Source: Rhodocyclaceae bacterium
GTDB taxonomy: Bacteria > Pseudomonadota > Gammaproteobacteria > Burkholderiales > Rhodocyclaceae
Assembly (NCBI GenBank): GCA_016718525.1
Contig: JADKDD010000001.1
Coordinates: 1,763,139-1,827,138 of the forward strand
Direction: 5' to 3'
DNA length: 64,000 bases
This document shows positions 52,828 to 63,312 of the stretch, piece after piece. The translations under genes were made by a program, and so were the position numbers. The notes under the pieces are model-generated. The model was not told the origin of the DNA. It searched no databases and saw nothing but the letters and a program-made list of their open reading frames with translations. Numbering within the stretch: the stretch's first letter is position 1; each line of letters opens with the position of its first letter.

Positions 52828-55578
52828 ATGTCGATCAAGAACAAATGGCTTAACGAACGCGGATTGCGCCGGTCTCACTGTGCGCAGGCCGTGATGCTGG
52901 CACTTGGCGCGCTCAGTTTCAGCGCCCTGGCACAAGAAACCACTACCCAACGCGTTGAGGTTACAGGATCCAGCATCAAACGGATTGAAGGCGAAACACC
53001 GTTGCCGGTGCAAATCATTAAACGTGAAGACATTGACAAACTCGGCGTGACCACCGCTTCCGAGCTGTTGCAAACAATTACGGCAAACGTTGGGGGGCTC
53101 ACTGACGGCGCCAGCATCACTGACACCAGCAGCGGACAGCGCGGATTCAATAGCGCCAATCTGCGCGGGCTTGGCGCGTCAAACACGCTGGTATTGCTGA
53201 ATGGCCGACGTCTGGCAAACTTTGCCACCCCCGGTGACAACAACGGGGTCGACTTGAACAACATTCCGTTTGGTGCGATTCAGCGCGTCGAGGTTTTGAA
53301 GGATGGGGCCTCGGCGGTTTACGGGACCGATGCGATTGCCGGTGTGATCAATTTCATTACCCGCCGCGACTATCAGGGAGCCGACATTTCAGTGCGCTAC
53401 GCAGATACGCAGCATGGTGGCGCCGACAAGCAATCGCTTACGGTGGCTGGCGGATATGGCGACCTGAGCAAAGATCGTTTCAATATATTCGGCACCTTTG
53501 ACTATCAGAAGCTTGGCTCACTGAACGCACAACAAAGAGACTTCATCGCAAAAAACGATATCCCGCGCACGCTCCCCTTATTGCTGTCCAGCAATACGCT
53601 TCCGGCGCGAGTAAGTTTGAGCTCCGGACAATTCAATCAACTTCTGGCCGCCCAACCAAATGCAGGCTGGGACCCTTCAAATCGTAATGTCAATTTCGCC
53701 AAACCGACCTGTAACCCGCCAACCAACGTCTACGTTGCCAACGGTCCGGCAGGTCCCAATACCTGTTCCTATAACTATATGCAGGATACGGAAATCTATC
53801 CCGACTCCACCAAACAAAACTTCGTCAGTCGCGCGGTATTTCAAATCAACCCTGATCATCAGTTTTTCACTGAAGGGCTGGTCAGCAATACCAAAACAGA
53901 TTACGTTCTGTCGCCAGCAACCAGCGGGCGTATCCGTACTAGCGAAGGTATCAGATTCCCCGCATCACTCCAGGCCAGCACCGGCATTACCACTCCGGTT
54001 GATTTTCGCTTCCGATTGTCTGACGCCGGCAATCGCGCCAATGAGGTTACCAGTGACGCGACCAGACTTGTTGCCGGTTTCACCGGTACTTTTGCCGAAT
54101 GGGATTACGACACAGCCTTTAACCATAGCGTCAACAAAGTAAAGGACAAAGATACCGGGCCAGGCTGGGTTTCATTCAGCGGGATGATCAACGGCATCAA
54201 AAACGGCTTATACAATCCGTTTGAGCTATCAACCACCACTGCCGGTCGCGATTTCATGCGCAGCATTGTGATAGAAGGCGGCGAACGCTCGTCCAAGTCC
54301 GAGTCCAACACCTTTGACGGCAAATTTTCACGCAGCTTGAGCAAACTCGCTGGTGGCGATTTAACCTTCGCGACCGGATTCGAATTCCGTCGCGAATCAC
54401 AGGACTTTGGTGTGTCTGCGGCAATTAATGCGAACGATATCACTGGTGACCGGTCCTCGTCAGGCAAGCAAATCATCGCTACGTCGAACACGCGCGATGT
54501 ACGCGGCTTGTTCGCCGAAATCAATGCGCCGTTTAACAACGAATGGGAAGGACAACTCGCCGTTCGCCAAGACAAGTATTACGGCGTGGAAGGTGTGGTC
54601 GGCAACACCACAATCACGACGCAGGATCTGACCACCACCAACCCGAAGGTCGCTCTAAGCTATCGCCCGTCGAAGCAAACGCTGTTCCGCAGCTCGGCGA
54701 GCTCCGGTTTCCGCGCACCGTCAATCTCTGATTTGTTCCGCCCTGTAGTGACCGGAGTGACGGCGAGCTTCCTGCGCGATCCGGTATCCGGTCTCACTGA
54801 TCAATTCCCGGTCGACCACTACGCCAATCCGGATCTCAAGCCCGAGAAGTCAAAGCAATACAACATCGGCATGGTGCTTGAGCCGAACTCAAACTGGAAT
54901 GGAAGTCTTGATTACTGGAATATCAAGATGACGGATGTCATTTCCGACATTGCCGAAGACGTGGTGTTTGAAACCCCGAGCTATTACAACAATTTGAATA
55001 TCGTCCATCGCTTCTTCAACGACCCGACAGAAGATGTCGAATATGTCGAACTGAAAAAGGCCAATCGAGGCACGCTGAAAACCTCCGGACTGGACCTCGT
55101 CGTCAACTGGCGTAGTGATCCAACCAGCGCCGGACGTTTTGGCGTGCGATTAAACGGCACCTACGTTCTTGAGTACAAAAATCAGTCCGAGGCCTCTGCG
55201 CCATTAATCAGCCGGCTTGGCAATTTCAGCAATGACAAGGCGGTGCAACGTTGGCGCAGCGTCACCTCACTCGACTGGGACTATGAAGCCTACAGCCTGA
55301 CCTTAACCAATATCTATCTTTCGGGCTATACCGACCAAAATGTCCCCGGACTATCGATTGATCCAAATCATGATGTCAAGGCTTATTCACTCTGGGATTT
55401 GACCGGCTTCTATAAGATCAGCAAGACCATGAAAATCAGCGGTGGAGTCATCAATCTGTTCGATACCGATCCCCCATTCACCAATCAGTCGAAGTACTTC
55501 CAGACCTCCTGGGACCCGACCTACGGCGATCCACGCGGCCGTTCATACTACGTGAGTCTGCAGTACAAGTTCATGTAA
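52828..55578 (+). CDS. TonB-dependent outer-membrane receptor
   Basis: A 916-residue receptor with a signal peptide (ending SFSALAQE), a TonB-box-like QRVEVTGSS, a plug domain (RVEVLKDGASAVYGTDAIAGVINF) and a 22-strand barrel ending YYVSLQYKFM with the terminal aromatic needed for assembly. The barrel has the acidic, Asn-rich style of peptide or sugar receptors. It is divergent from the cyanophycinase with 239 bp between, so a shared control region and a peptide substrate are plausible. AAAGGA lies before the ATG at 52828. Confidence 0.92.
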   Translation: MSIKNKWLNERGLRRSHCAQAVMLALGALSFSALAQETTTQRVEVTGSSIKRIEGETPLPVQIIKREDIDKLGVTTASELLQTITANVGGLTDGASITDTSSGQRGFNSANLRGLGASNTLVLLNGRRLANFATPGDNNGVDLNNIPFGAIQRVEVLKDGASAVYGTDAIAGVINFITRRDYQGADISVRYADTQHGGADKQSLTVAGGYGDLSKDRFNIFGTFDYQKLGSLNAQQRDFIAKNDIPRTLPLLLSSNTLPARVSLSSGQFNQLLAAQPNAGWDPSNRNVNFAKPTCNPPTNVYVANGPAGPNTCSYNYMQDTEIYPDSTKQNFVSRAVFQINPDHQFFTEGLVSNTKTDYVLSPATSGRIRTSEGIRFPASLQASTGITTPVDFRFRLSDAGNRANEVTSDATRLVAGFTGTFAEWDYDTAFNHSVNKVKDKDTGPGWVSFSGMINGIKNGLYNPFELSTTTAGRDFMRSIVIEGGERSSKSESNTFDGKFSRSLSKLAGGDLTFATGFEFRRESQDFGVSAAINANDITGDRSSSGKQIIATSNTRDVRGLFAEINAPFNNEWEGQLAVRQDKYYGVEGVVGNTTITTQDLTTTNPKVALSYRPSKQTLFRSSASSGFRAPSISDLFRPVVTGVTASFLRDPVSGLTDQFPVDHYANPDLKPEKSKQYNIGMVLEPNSNWNGSLDYWNIKMTDVISDIAEDVVFETPSYYNNLNIVHRFFNDPTEDVEYVELKKANRGTLKTSGLDLVVNWRSDPTSAGRFGVRLNGTYVLEYKNQSEASAPLISRLGNFSNDKAVQRWRSVTSLDWDYEAYSLTLTNIYLSGYTDQNVPGLSIDPNHDVKAYSLWDLTGFYKISKTMKISGGVINLFDTDPPFTNQSKYFQTSWDPTYGDPRGRSYYVSLQYKFM

Positions 55579-55596
55579 GCGTACATCAGGTTCGAC

Positions 55597-55628
55597 AAAA
55601 AATGCCCCGCCATTGCGGGGCATTTTTT
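55597..55628 (+). terminator. Rho-independent terminator after the TonB receptor
   Basis: ATGCCCCGC (55602-55610) pairs perfectly with GCGGGGCAT (55615-55623) around CATT, with A-run before and TTTTTT after. About 20 bp beyond the stop codon. It can also act on the convergent dcd side because of the flanking A-run. Confidence 0.92.
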
Positions 55629-55725
55629 CTGGGACGGAGATTGCCGGCGACTGGTTTCCATGGTCAAACTGCGGGAAAGTTTCAAATGTTTGCCGCACAC
55701 TGCCCGCATGCCACCACCAGGGTGA

Positions 55726-56292
55726 CTAAATCTTGGGCAAGGTCACACCAGTCTGACCTTGGTACTTACCGCCGCGGTCCTTGTAGGACGTCTCGCAAAT
55801 TTCATCAGCCTCAAAAAACAGTACCTGCGCGCAGCCTTCGCCAGCGTAGATTTTCGCCGGTAACGGTGTGGTGTTGGAAAACTCCAGTGTCACATAACCT
55901 TCCCACTCCGGCTCAAACGGTGTGACGTTGACGATGATGCCGCAGCGTGCGTAAGTACTTTTGCCCAGGCAGACCGTAAGCACTGAGCGGGGAATGCGGA
56001 AATACTCCACTGTACGCGCCAGAGCAAAGGAATTCGGCGGGATGATGCAGGAATCACCATCCATCTCGACAAAGGACTTGGAGTCAAAATTTTTCGGGTC
56101 CACAACACTGGAATAGATGTTGGTGAACACTCGAAACTCGCGCGAGCAACGAATATCGTAACCATAGCTTGAGGTGCCATAGGAAACAATTTTGTTGCCA
56201 TCAACTTCGCGCACCATGTTGGGCTCAAAAGGTTCGATCATGCCGTGTTGTTCGGCCATGCGGCGGATCCACTTGTCGGGTTTGATACTCAT
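55726..56292 (-). CDS. dcd: dCTP deaminase
   Basis: Deaminates dCTP to dUTP, the main dUMP supply for thymidylate synthesis. 188 residues with SYGYDIRCSREFRVF, the catalytic-loop block GKSTYARCGIIVNVTPFEPEWEG (split) and the closing YKDRGGKYQGQTGVTLP. Complete although its neighbours bioD and bioA are frameshifted. It starts 16 bp after bioD on the same strand. Confidence 0.97.
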   Translation of the reverse strand: MSIKPDKWIRRMAEQHGMIEPFEPNMVREVDGNKIVSYGTSSYGYDIRCSREFRVFTNIYSSVVDPKNFDSKSFVEMDGDSCIIPPNSFALARTVEYFRIPRSVLTVCLGKSTYARCGIIVNVTPFEPEWEGYVTLEFSNTTPLPAKIYAGEGCAQVLFFEADEICETSYKDRGGKYQGQTGVTLPKI

Positions 56293-56307
56293 GTTGTCGG
56301 CACTTTT

Positions 56308-57034
56308 TTACAAGGGTTGGTCGGGGTGGCGGGCAGTATAGACCGGCCTGCTTTCCAGGTGCATGGCGACTTGCGCGATACCAGGCGCCGGATTATCGCG
56401 CTCAATTGCGATAATCCGGTGGCCACCTGCGTGGCGAATCAGGCTGGCCATCGTGCTGCTCAGCGGGACAGCAGACAACAACGATTCGTTGACCACAATG
56501 GCGTCGACACGAACGCCCGCCTGGGTCAACGAATTGAGTGCAGTCAATGTATGACTCAGACTACCCAGATAGCTCCCGGTCACCAGCACAAGGTAATTCG
56601 CAATCGGTGATCCAGTCGCGCACCGTGTGGAGATCATCCAGCGGAACCATGACGCCACCGACGCCTTCGACCAATATGTTTTCTGTTTGCCAGTTGGTGC
56701 TGGTGACACGCCGCACATATGCAACGAGTTCCGCGAAGTCGATACCGCGCCCCTCAAGCGCCGCTGCCATGTCCGGCGAAAGCGGTGCAGAGTAACGCCA
56801 AGGCGAAATTCGCTCCAGTTCAGTTCGAAAATTGACATGGTCGATCGTGAACCCTTGTGCCTGCAGCAACGCACCAGCATCGCTTAGTGCTGCGTCGGCG
56901 TCGATGAATCCCGACAAGACTGGCTTGTAAGCCCGCGTCGCGACCCCGTTCGCGCGCCAGTACTTGAGTAATGCGCAACTCAACCAGGTCTTGCCGATAT
57001 CCGTGCCGGTGCCGGTGATAAAGTAAGGGTTCAA
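56308..57034 (-). pseudogene. bioD: Dethiobiotin synthetase, one frameshift
   Basis: Closes the ureido ring of dethiobiotin from diaminopelargonate, CO2 and ATP. The 5' part reads YFITGTGTDIGKTW (P-loop) through ENILVEGVGGVMVPLDD, then the frame breaks within the block after DCELP, near 56589-56593; the 3' part resumes as LVLVTGSYLGSLSHTLTAL and runs to the stop. One base added there joins the two exactly. The start is probably the TTG at 57034 because upstream codons overlap the divergent bioA. Repeat copy 6 lies in the 5' part. Confidence 0.82.
56688..56716 (+). repeat. Dispersed 29-bp repeat, copy 6 (inside bioD)
   Basis: CAGTTGGTGCTG at 56691-56702, then GTGACACGCCGCAC. Read on the minus strand within bioD it encodes VRRVTSTNWQ. 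Family alignment shows no obvious insertion at this place. Confidence 0.85.
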
Positions 57035-57090
57035 ATTCTTAGACCTGTCTGTGCCTGGCGACAATTTTAACCAGCGCGGACGCACCAAAC

Positions 57091-58361
57091 ATGTCAACTC
57101 CAAATTCTGCATGGCTCGCCGATGGGATGTCCCATATCTGGCTGCCCTACACCCAAATGGCCACGGCGACGGCTGCCTTGCCGGTGGTATCCACTGATGG
57201 CGTAAGGATCCGTCTCACAGACGGGCGCGAGTTGATCGATGGCATTTCGTCATGGTGGACTGCCTGCCACGGTTACAACCATCCACATATCCGTGCGGCT
57301 GTCGAGGCCCAACTCGTTGCGATGCCGCATGTAATGTTCGCCGGACTGGTCCTGAACCGGCGCTTCGTTTGGCGGCAAGACTGGCCGCGCTGTTGCCCGG
57401 TGACCTGGAGCGGGTTTCTTCACTGAATCAGGTTCGGTGTCGGTTGAAGTGGCGCTGAAAATGGCGGTGCAGTACTGGCTCAACAAGGGGCATGTCAATC
57501 GCGACCGCTTCGTTTGTTTTCGTCATGGTTATCACGGTGATACCTTTGCAACCATGGCCTTGTGTGACCCAGATGAGGGCATGCACCGTTTGTTTGGTGG
57601 CGTGTTCCCGCCACAGATGATGGCAGAATTGCCGACTGACGAATCATTGCAAATCGGTTTCGACCGCTTGCTGTCCACCCATCGCGAGCGGATTGCGGCA
57701 GTGATTCTGGAGCCCTTGGTGCAAGGTGCCGGCGGCATGAAGATGCACGATGCGGACAGCTTGCGATTCATCGCCGCAACGTGTGAGCGCCACGACGTTT
57801 TGTTGATTCTCGACGAAATCATGACCGGATTTGGTCGTAGCGGCAGGATGTTTGCTTGCGAGGAAGCTGAGGTGGTACCCGACATCATCTGCCTCTCCAA
57901 AGCACTCACCGGAGGGACGTTGCCGCTGGCCGCAACCGCAGCCCGGCGCCATGTGTTCGAGGCATTCTGGTCAGAGGACAACGGCGCGGCGCTGATGCAC
58001 GGCCCCACCTATGGCTAATCCGCTGGCCTGCGCCGCGGCTAACGCGTCGTTGGATTTGTTTGCAACTGAACCTAGATTGGCGCAGGTTGCTCTCATCGAA
58101 ACTCAACTGCGCGAGGAACTGGCGGCGTGTAAAGGACTGCGCGGTGTTGCTGATGTGCGAGTGAAGGGTGCGATCGGTGCAATTGAACTTTCCGGCGAAA
58201 TCGACCTCGAACATTTGCGCCGACGTTTCGCTGAGTGTGGGGTATGGATCCGTCCATTCAGCAACGTGGTGTATTTGATGCCACCGTATGTGATTAGCGC
58301 CGGCGACCTGTCCTGTCCTGACCTCGGCAATTCATCAAGTGTTACTGGAACGCACGATTAA
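57091..58361 (+). pseudogene. bioA: Adenosylmethionine-8-amino-7-oxononanoate aminotransferase, three frameshifts
   Basis: PLP enzyme that makes diaminopelargonate for biotin. Segments in order: IWLPYTQM, DGISSWWTACHGYNHPHI, GSVSVEVALKMAVQYW, LDEIMTGFGRSGRMFACE, LSKALTGGTLPLAA (PLP lysine) and MANPLACAAANASLDLF. The frame breaks near 57348-57353 (one base missing), at the T-run 57415-57417 (TTT where TTTT restores the frame) and at 58007-58014 (two bases missing, TATG for TATATG). With these restored the protein is full length. Divergent from bioD with about 56 bp between. Confidence 0.85.
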
Positions 58362-58376
58362 CCTTTAGAGACAGTT

Positions 58377-59552
58377 TTGGACAATTCACTCGATAGAGAT
58401 TTACTTTCGCAGCTGGATATGTTGGATGCCCACAATCGCCGGCGGCGACTAAGGGTGCTCGCAACCGACCACGGCCGTCTGGTTGGCGTCGATGGCCGGC
58501 GCTTGCTTGATGTTTCGTCAAACGACTATCTGGGTTTGTCGCAACATCCGCTGACCAAATCCCGCGCGGCAGATTGGGCCGAGCGCTTTGGCGCCGGAGC
58601 GCCGTCGTCACGTTTGGTGACCGGAACACGTGGCATTGCCGTAGAACTTGAGGAAAGACTGGCGGCTTTCAAGGGTTGCGAAGCCGCACTGCTGATTGGG
58701 AGCGGCTTTCAGGCCAACGCAACGGTAATTCCCGCGCTGGCAAGTTTGGGCGATACGCTGATCTTTTCCGACTCGCTGAATCATTCGAGCATCGTGCATG
58801 GTTGCCGTCTTGCCAAAGCGCAGACCCTCATTTTTCGGCACAATGACCTTGATCATCTGGACGCACTCTTGCGAGCGAATGCGGGGTATCACGGCCGTCG
58901 CCTGATTGTGACTGAATCAGTGTTCAGCATGGACGGCGACCGCAGCGACTTGGCCGCCCTGGTTGCAATTGCCGATCGTTACGGCGCCGCATTGTATGTC
59001 GATGAAGCGCATGCCGTGGGCGTGATGGGCCCCGAAGGACGCGGCCTGGTTGCCGCGATGCCGCCAACCAGCGGCAAGGTTGATGTGGGGATGGGGACCT
59101 TGGGCAAGGCGTTCGGTGCCTATGGTGCCTACATCGCCGGGTCGCGCGCGCTAATTGACTTTCTAGTCAATCGCTGTGCCGGATTTATTTATGCCACCGC
59201 ACTTCCACCTGCGGTGCTCGGTGCGGTCGATGCCGCACTCGATCTAATTCCACAAATGGATACAGAACGCGCCCGCCTCGCCGCCCACGCGGCACAGTTG
59301 CGTGATGCCTTGAAAGCCGCCGGTCTCGACACCCTGCAATCGTCCACCCAAATCGTTCCCGCCATTATCGGCAGCGAAGCGGCTGCGCTGGCCGCTGCAT
59401 CGAGCCTCAATGCAGCAGGTATTCTCGCGGTGGCGATCCGCCCGCCCACTGTGCCGGAAGGCACCAGCCGGCTGCGCTTTAGCCTGAACAGCGCATTGAG
59501 TGAGGTCGACATGGACGAACTACTCGCGGCGATCGTCCGTTTGTCGAATTAG
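58377..59552 (+). CDS. bioF: 8-amino-7-oxononanoate synthase
   Basis: Condenses pimeloyl-ACP or -CoA with alanine in biotin synthesis. 391 residues, intact, with SSNDYLGLSQHP, the PLP-lysine block GTLGKAFGAYGAYIAGSR and the C-terminal RLRFSLNSALSEVDMDEL. It begins at TTG 58377, 15 bp after bioA; no ATG fits the family start. Undamaged, in contrast to the two bio genes before it. bioB, bioC and bioH are not in the window. Confidence 0.94.
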   Translation: MDNSLDRDLLSQLDMLDAHNRRRRLRVLATDHGRLVGVDGRRLLDVSSNDYLGLSQHPLTKSRAADWAERFGAGAPSSRLVTGTRGIAVELEERLAAFKGCEAALLIGSGFQANATVIPALASLGDTLIFSDSLNHSSIVHGCRLAKAQTLIFRHNDLDHLDALLRANAGYHGRRLIVTESVFSMDGDRSDLAALVAIADRYGAALYVDEAHAVGVMGPEGRGLVAAMPPTSGKVDVGMGTLGKAFGAYGAYIAGSRALIDFLVNRCAGFIYATALPPAVLGAVDAALDLIPQMDTERARLAAHAAQLRDALKAAGLDTLQSSTQIVPAIIGSEAAALAAASSLNAAGILAVAIRPPTVPEGTSRLRFSLNSALSEVDMDELLAAIVRLSN

Positions 59553-59666
59553 CGCCGCGCAGAACATTTACCCGGTGACGATTTATGTCCCGGCTGTGAG
59601 CGCGCGAGATGTCGACGATAAGTCGGACGCAACCAAATCGAGGGGCTCCAAGCAGCTTGAAACGTC

Positions 59667-60756
59667 TCAGGTATTTTGTATCTTGATGGTTGGAAACTTT
59701 GAGCTGTGGTCCTTCGCCTGCTCGGCCAACTTCACGGCCACTCGACGGGCGATGGCTTTATAAATCTCCGCCACGCGACCATCCGGACTGGCGACCACGG
59801 TCGGACAACCCCCGTCCACTTGTTGGCGGATTGCGATATCGAGCGGCAGTTTTCCAAGCAGTTCGACGGAATAATCGGAAGCCATGCGCGCGCCGCCGCC
59901 GCTGCCGAAAATCTCTTCGGCATGCCCGCAGTTCGAGCAAATATGCATACTCATATTTTCGACGATTCCCAAAATCGGCACGCCGACTTTCTCAAACATT
60001 TTGAGACCCTTGTGCGCGTCGAGCAAAGCTATGTCTTGCGGCGTGGTGACAATCACCGCGCCGGTTACCGGCACTTGTTGTGCCAAAGTGAGTTGAATAT
60101 CGCCGGTGCCCGGCGGCATATCAACAATCAGATAGTCAAGATCCTGCCAGCGTGTGTCGTTAAGCAACTGCTGCAATGCCTGAGTGACCATTGGTCCACG
60201 CCACACCATCGGGGTCTCCTGATCGACCAGAAATCCGATTGACATGGCCTGCAAGCCGTGCGCGCGCATCGGCTCCAGACTTTTATTGTCTTTTGTCTCG
60301 GGGCGTCCGGTGATGCCAAGCATTTGCGGCTGCGAGGGGACCATAGATATCGGCATCCAGCAAACCCACCGTCGCACCTTCGGCCGCTAATGCCAAAGCC
60401 AGATTCACCGCCGTGGTCGACTTGCCGACACCGCCTTTGCCGCTCGCCACGGCAATGATGTTCTTGACGCCGGCAACCAGCTTGATGCCTCTTTGTACCG
60501 CATGCGGCACGACTTTCGAGACCACGTTGACGCTGACCTTGCCCGCGCCCGGCTGAGCTGCCAGCGCGTCATGCACCAGTTTCCCAAGCTGAGCAAACTG
60601 ACTTTTGGCCGGATAGCCGAGTTCAAGATCGAGCGAAATGTCGCCGCCGTCGATCTTGATGTTTTTAACGCTGCGAGTGGCGACAAAATCCTTGCCGGTA
60701 TTGGGATCAACCAGCGTTGCAAGAATCGTGGAAATGCTTTGTTCAGTAAGTGACAT
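59667..60756 (-). pseudogene. mrp: Iron-sulfur cluster carrier Mrp/ApbC, one frameshift
   Basis: P-loop ATPase that carries Fe-S clusters to target proteins. From the ATG at 60756 it reads an N-terminal DUF59 domain, then ASGKGGVGKSTTAVNLALAL (Walker A) and LLDADIYGP, where the frame breaks at a run of four G on the plus strand (60336-60339; three would be in frame). It resumes SQPQMLGITGRPE and continues with DMPPGTGDIQLTLAQ and the cluster-ligand CSNCGH to the stop. The divergent neighbour set with metG is usual for betaproteobacteria. Confidence 0.87.
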
Positions 60757-60909
60757 GATGGTCCGGACAGCTAAGGTGGATGTTTCAGGGCGCTTCGTCG
60801 CAATTAGCGCCAACGAATGAAATGCCGCCTCATTTAACGCGCTGCCATTGCATGGACAAAACACCCGAATCAGCCTAATGTCCCTTTCCCGTTGTCTAAA
60901 GGAACCGAA

Positions 60910-61328
60910 ATGAACTCAACCAGCATATTGGTGCCGGTAGCAGCACTGGCATTAGTGGACCTTGGCTGTCCTTGCGTTGATTCCGTACCAGCGATTTTCT
61001 GCCGCTGCTCAGGGCTTGGTGACTGACGAGGATTTCAAATACGGCGAATCCGCGCGTGTCCCACCGCATGAGTATCCTTAACCGGCACATCATGAATCTC
61101 CTCGAGATTCCGCTACTGTTTTATGTCGCGTGCCTGACGCTGGTGGTGATTCAAAAAGTCGATCCTTTGTTCGTCAACCTGGCATGGGCGTATTTCGCCT
61201 TTCGCGTTGGTCATAGCTTTGTGCATCTAACGTATAACCGCGTAATGCATCGGGTGTTTTTTTATGCAATCAGCAACCTGATCGTCACCATTATCTGGAT
61301 ACGTATCATGCTGGCCTTGGGCACATGA
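60910..61328 (+). pseudogene. MAPEG-family membrane protein, two frameshifts
   Basis: AAAGGAACCG precedes ATG 60910. The start MNSTSILVPVAALALV shifts frame at 60957-60958 (an extra G), continues LAVLALIPYQRFSAAAQG and SARVPPH, shifts again at 61067-61071 (two bases short) and ends SILNRHIMNLLEIPLLFYVA and HSFVHLTYNRVMHR. The whole has four membrane helices and the FxHLxxNxxxHR block of MAPEG proteins, which often conjugate glutathione or are of unknown role. The second half alone is an open frame from 61056. Confidence 0.72.
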
Positions 61329-61371
61329 AATGATCCGATTGCTCGCTTGAATAACCTTAGGGACTTGACGA

Positions 61372-62551
61372 ATGAATAAGGAATTTGACATTGTGGTACA
61401 CGGCGCGACCGGGTTTACCGGTCGGTTGGTCGTCGAATATTTGATGGCGCGCTATCCTCAAGGCGCCGGCGCCACAGTGCGTTGGGCGATGGGCGGGCGC
61501 AGTGCCGAAAAACTCGCCGCCGTGCGTGATGAAATCGGCGCGCCCAGGGACACACCGCTGGTTGTCACCGATGGCACGGATGTCGCCAGCTTAAGAGCGC
61601 TGACGGATCGCACTCGGCTGGTGCTGACCACTGTCGGTCCATATCAGTTGTATGGTAATGAATTGGTCGCCGCCTGTGCCGCCTCCGGCACCGACTATGT
61701 CGATCTGTGCGGTGAGCCGGTCTGGATGCGCGACATGATTGACGCGCACGAAGCACAGGCCAAGGCCAGCGGCGCCCGGATCGTGTTTTCTTGCGGATTC
61801 GATTCGATTCCGTTTGACCTGGGCGTACTGATGCTGCAAACCGAGATGAAGATACATTTCGGCCAACCAGCCAATCGCACCTGCGGTCGTGCGCAAAATG
61901 AAGGGGACCTTTTCCGGCGGCACAGCAGCCAGCATGAAGGCGACCATGGCAGCCGCGGCCGCAGATCCGCGTGTGCTTGGCCTGTTGCGTGATCCTTTCT
62001 CACTCACCCCTGGCTTCACCGGCCCGCCTCAGCCGCACGGCGCCAAGCCAATGCTCGATAATGCGGTGGGTGCCTGGGTCACGCCATTCGTGATGGCGGC
62101 GATCAATACACGCAATGTGCATCGCTCCAATTTCCTGATGAAACATGCTTACGGTAGCGATTTCGTGTACGACGAAATGTTCATCACCGGCGTCGGCGAA
62201 AAGGGTGAGGCAATCGCCAAAGCGATGGCTGCCGACAAGTCGCTTGGTGGCGAGGGAGGCCCACAACCCGGCGAAGGCCCGTCCAAGCAGGAACGCGAAA
62301 CCGGTTTTTACGATGTCATGTTCCTTGGTCAGAATGCCCGGGGAGAAATACTAAAGGTGGGTGTCACCGGTGACCGTGACCCGGGTTACGGGTCTACATC
62401 AAAAATGATTGTGGAAGCCGCGATCTGTCTGTTGAATGAAGCGGGAGCGACGAAAGGTGGCATCTGGACACCCGCTGCTGCGATGGGTATGCCGCTTATC
62501 AAACGCCTGGTGGATAACGCCGGACTGACATTCGCTGTAGAACCAGGCTGA
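61372..62551 (+). pseudogene. Saccharopine-dehydrogenase-like (enoyl reductase-type) protein, one frameshift
   Basis: N-terminal Rossmann domain (DIVVHGATGFTGRLVVEYL, SCGFDSIPFDLGVLML) in one frame to about 61886, then MKGTFSGGTAASMKATM and a C-terminal part ending TPAAAMGMPLIKRLVD in another. The match is to the saccharopine dehydrogenase-like oxidoreductases, which in some bacteria act as trans enoyl reductases or are unassigned. A two-base contraction of CGCG near 61886-61892 explains the shift. The two halves overlap by about 100 bp in different frames. Confidence 0.82.
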
Positions 62552-62635
62552 GCTTTCGGTTTCTCCGACGGGTGAGCCTATTCTCCGGTTCATTCCGTTA
62601 CGGTAAATGTTCCTGCCGGCCCGGCGTCTGTCCAA

Positions 62636-63238
62636 CTATTTTGGTTTGGCGGGCGCGGCCACCGGGTATTTGGCAAATGCGGCAGTCACTGCTTCGTCAA
62701 TCGCAGGTTGGGGATTGTTAAGGTCCTTTTGCGTGATCACTCCGGTCACGATTCCTTCCCAGACCAACTGCTTGCGTGCTGCATCAACCACATCAATATT
62801 CAGCGTGCCCTCGGTATATTGGCTGACCACGGTGTTGTCCTGATACATCGGATAGGCCGCGTACATTCCGGTGCGGTAACCGTAATAGCCACCACCCATA
62901 ACGCCTATCGACATGGATGGCACAGTGGTGATCTGCACCTTGTCGCTGCGCGCCCCTTTAAAGTTCACCAGCAGTTGCGGTGCCTTCGTGTCCAGGCGCA
63001 TTCCGCGCGCCACCAATTCGCGCTCCGCTGCGGCTTTCAAATGTTGCGACACGATAGTTTGGCAGCCGTCTCGGTCGGTACCAAGCGGACTGAAAAATCC
63101 AAACGTCTTGTACTGCGCAAAGTCAGCGCTGCTATCAACGTTGGACGCGAACGTCCGACCGCTGGCACAGGCGCACAGAATCAAACAGGCGGAAACAGCT
63201 ATCGCCCGCCGGAATTTCGAAGTGATTGGGTCGCTCAT
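62636..63238 (-). CDS. DUF4136 lipoprotein
   Basis: A 200-residue protein with a lipoprotein signal ending ACLILCAC, followed by FASNVDSSADFAQYKTFGF, the family's conserved start. The body contains ELVARGMRL and a C-terminal QPAIDEAVTAAFAKYP. DUF4136 proteins sit in the outer membrane or periplasm; function unknown. I choose 63238 because GGAGATTATCA precedes it; an upstream start at 63298 has no site. Intact. Confidence 0.88.
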   Translation of the reverse strand: MSDPITSKFRRAIAVSACLILCACASGRTFASNVDSSADFAQYKTFGFFSPLGTDRDGCQTIVSQHLKAAAERELVARGMRLDTKAPQLLVNFKGARSDKVQITTVPSMSIGVMGGGYYGYRTGMYAAYPMYQDNTVVSQYTEGTLNIDVVDAARKQLVWEGIVTGVITQKDLNNPQPAIDEAVTAAFAKYPVAAPAKPK

Positions 63239-63312
63239 TGATAATCTCCTGGATGACGCGTTCGTTACATATCGATTGAAAGTGTAGTCGAAACCCAAAG
63301 GGCCGCTGGTCG

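Noticed and set aside
60931..60950. TTGGTGCCGGT in the MAPEG gene start, similar to repeat copy 7
   Set aside because: Eleven bases only, and no 3' half.
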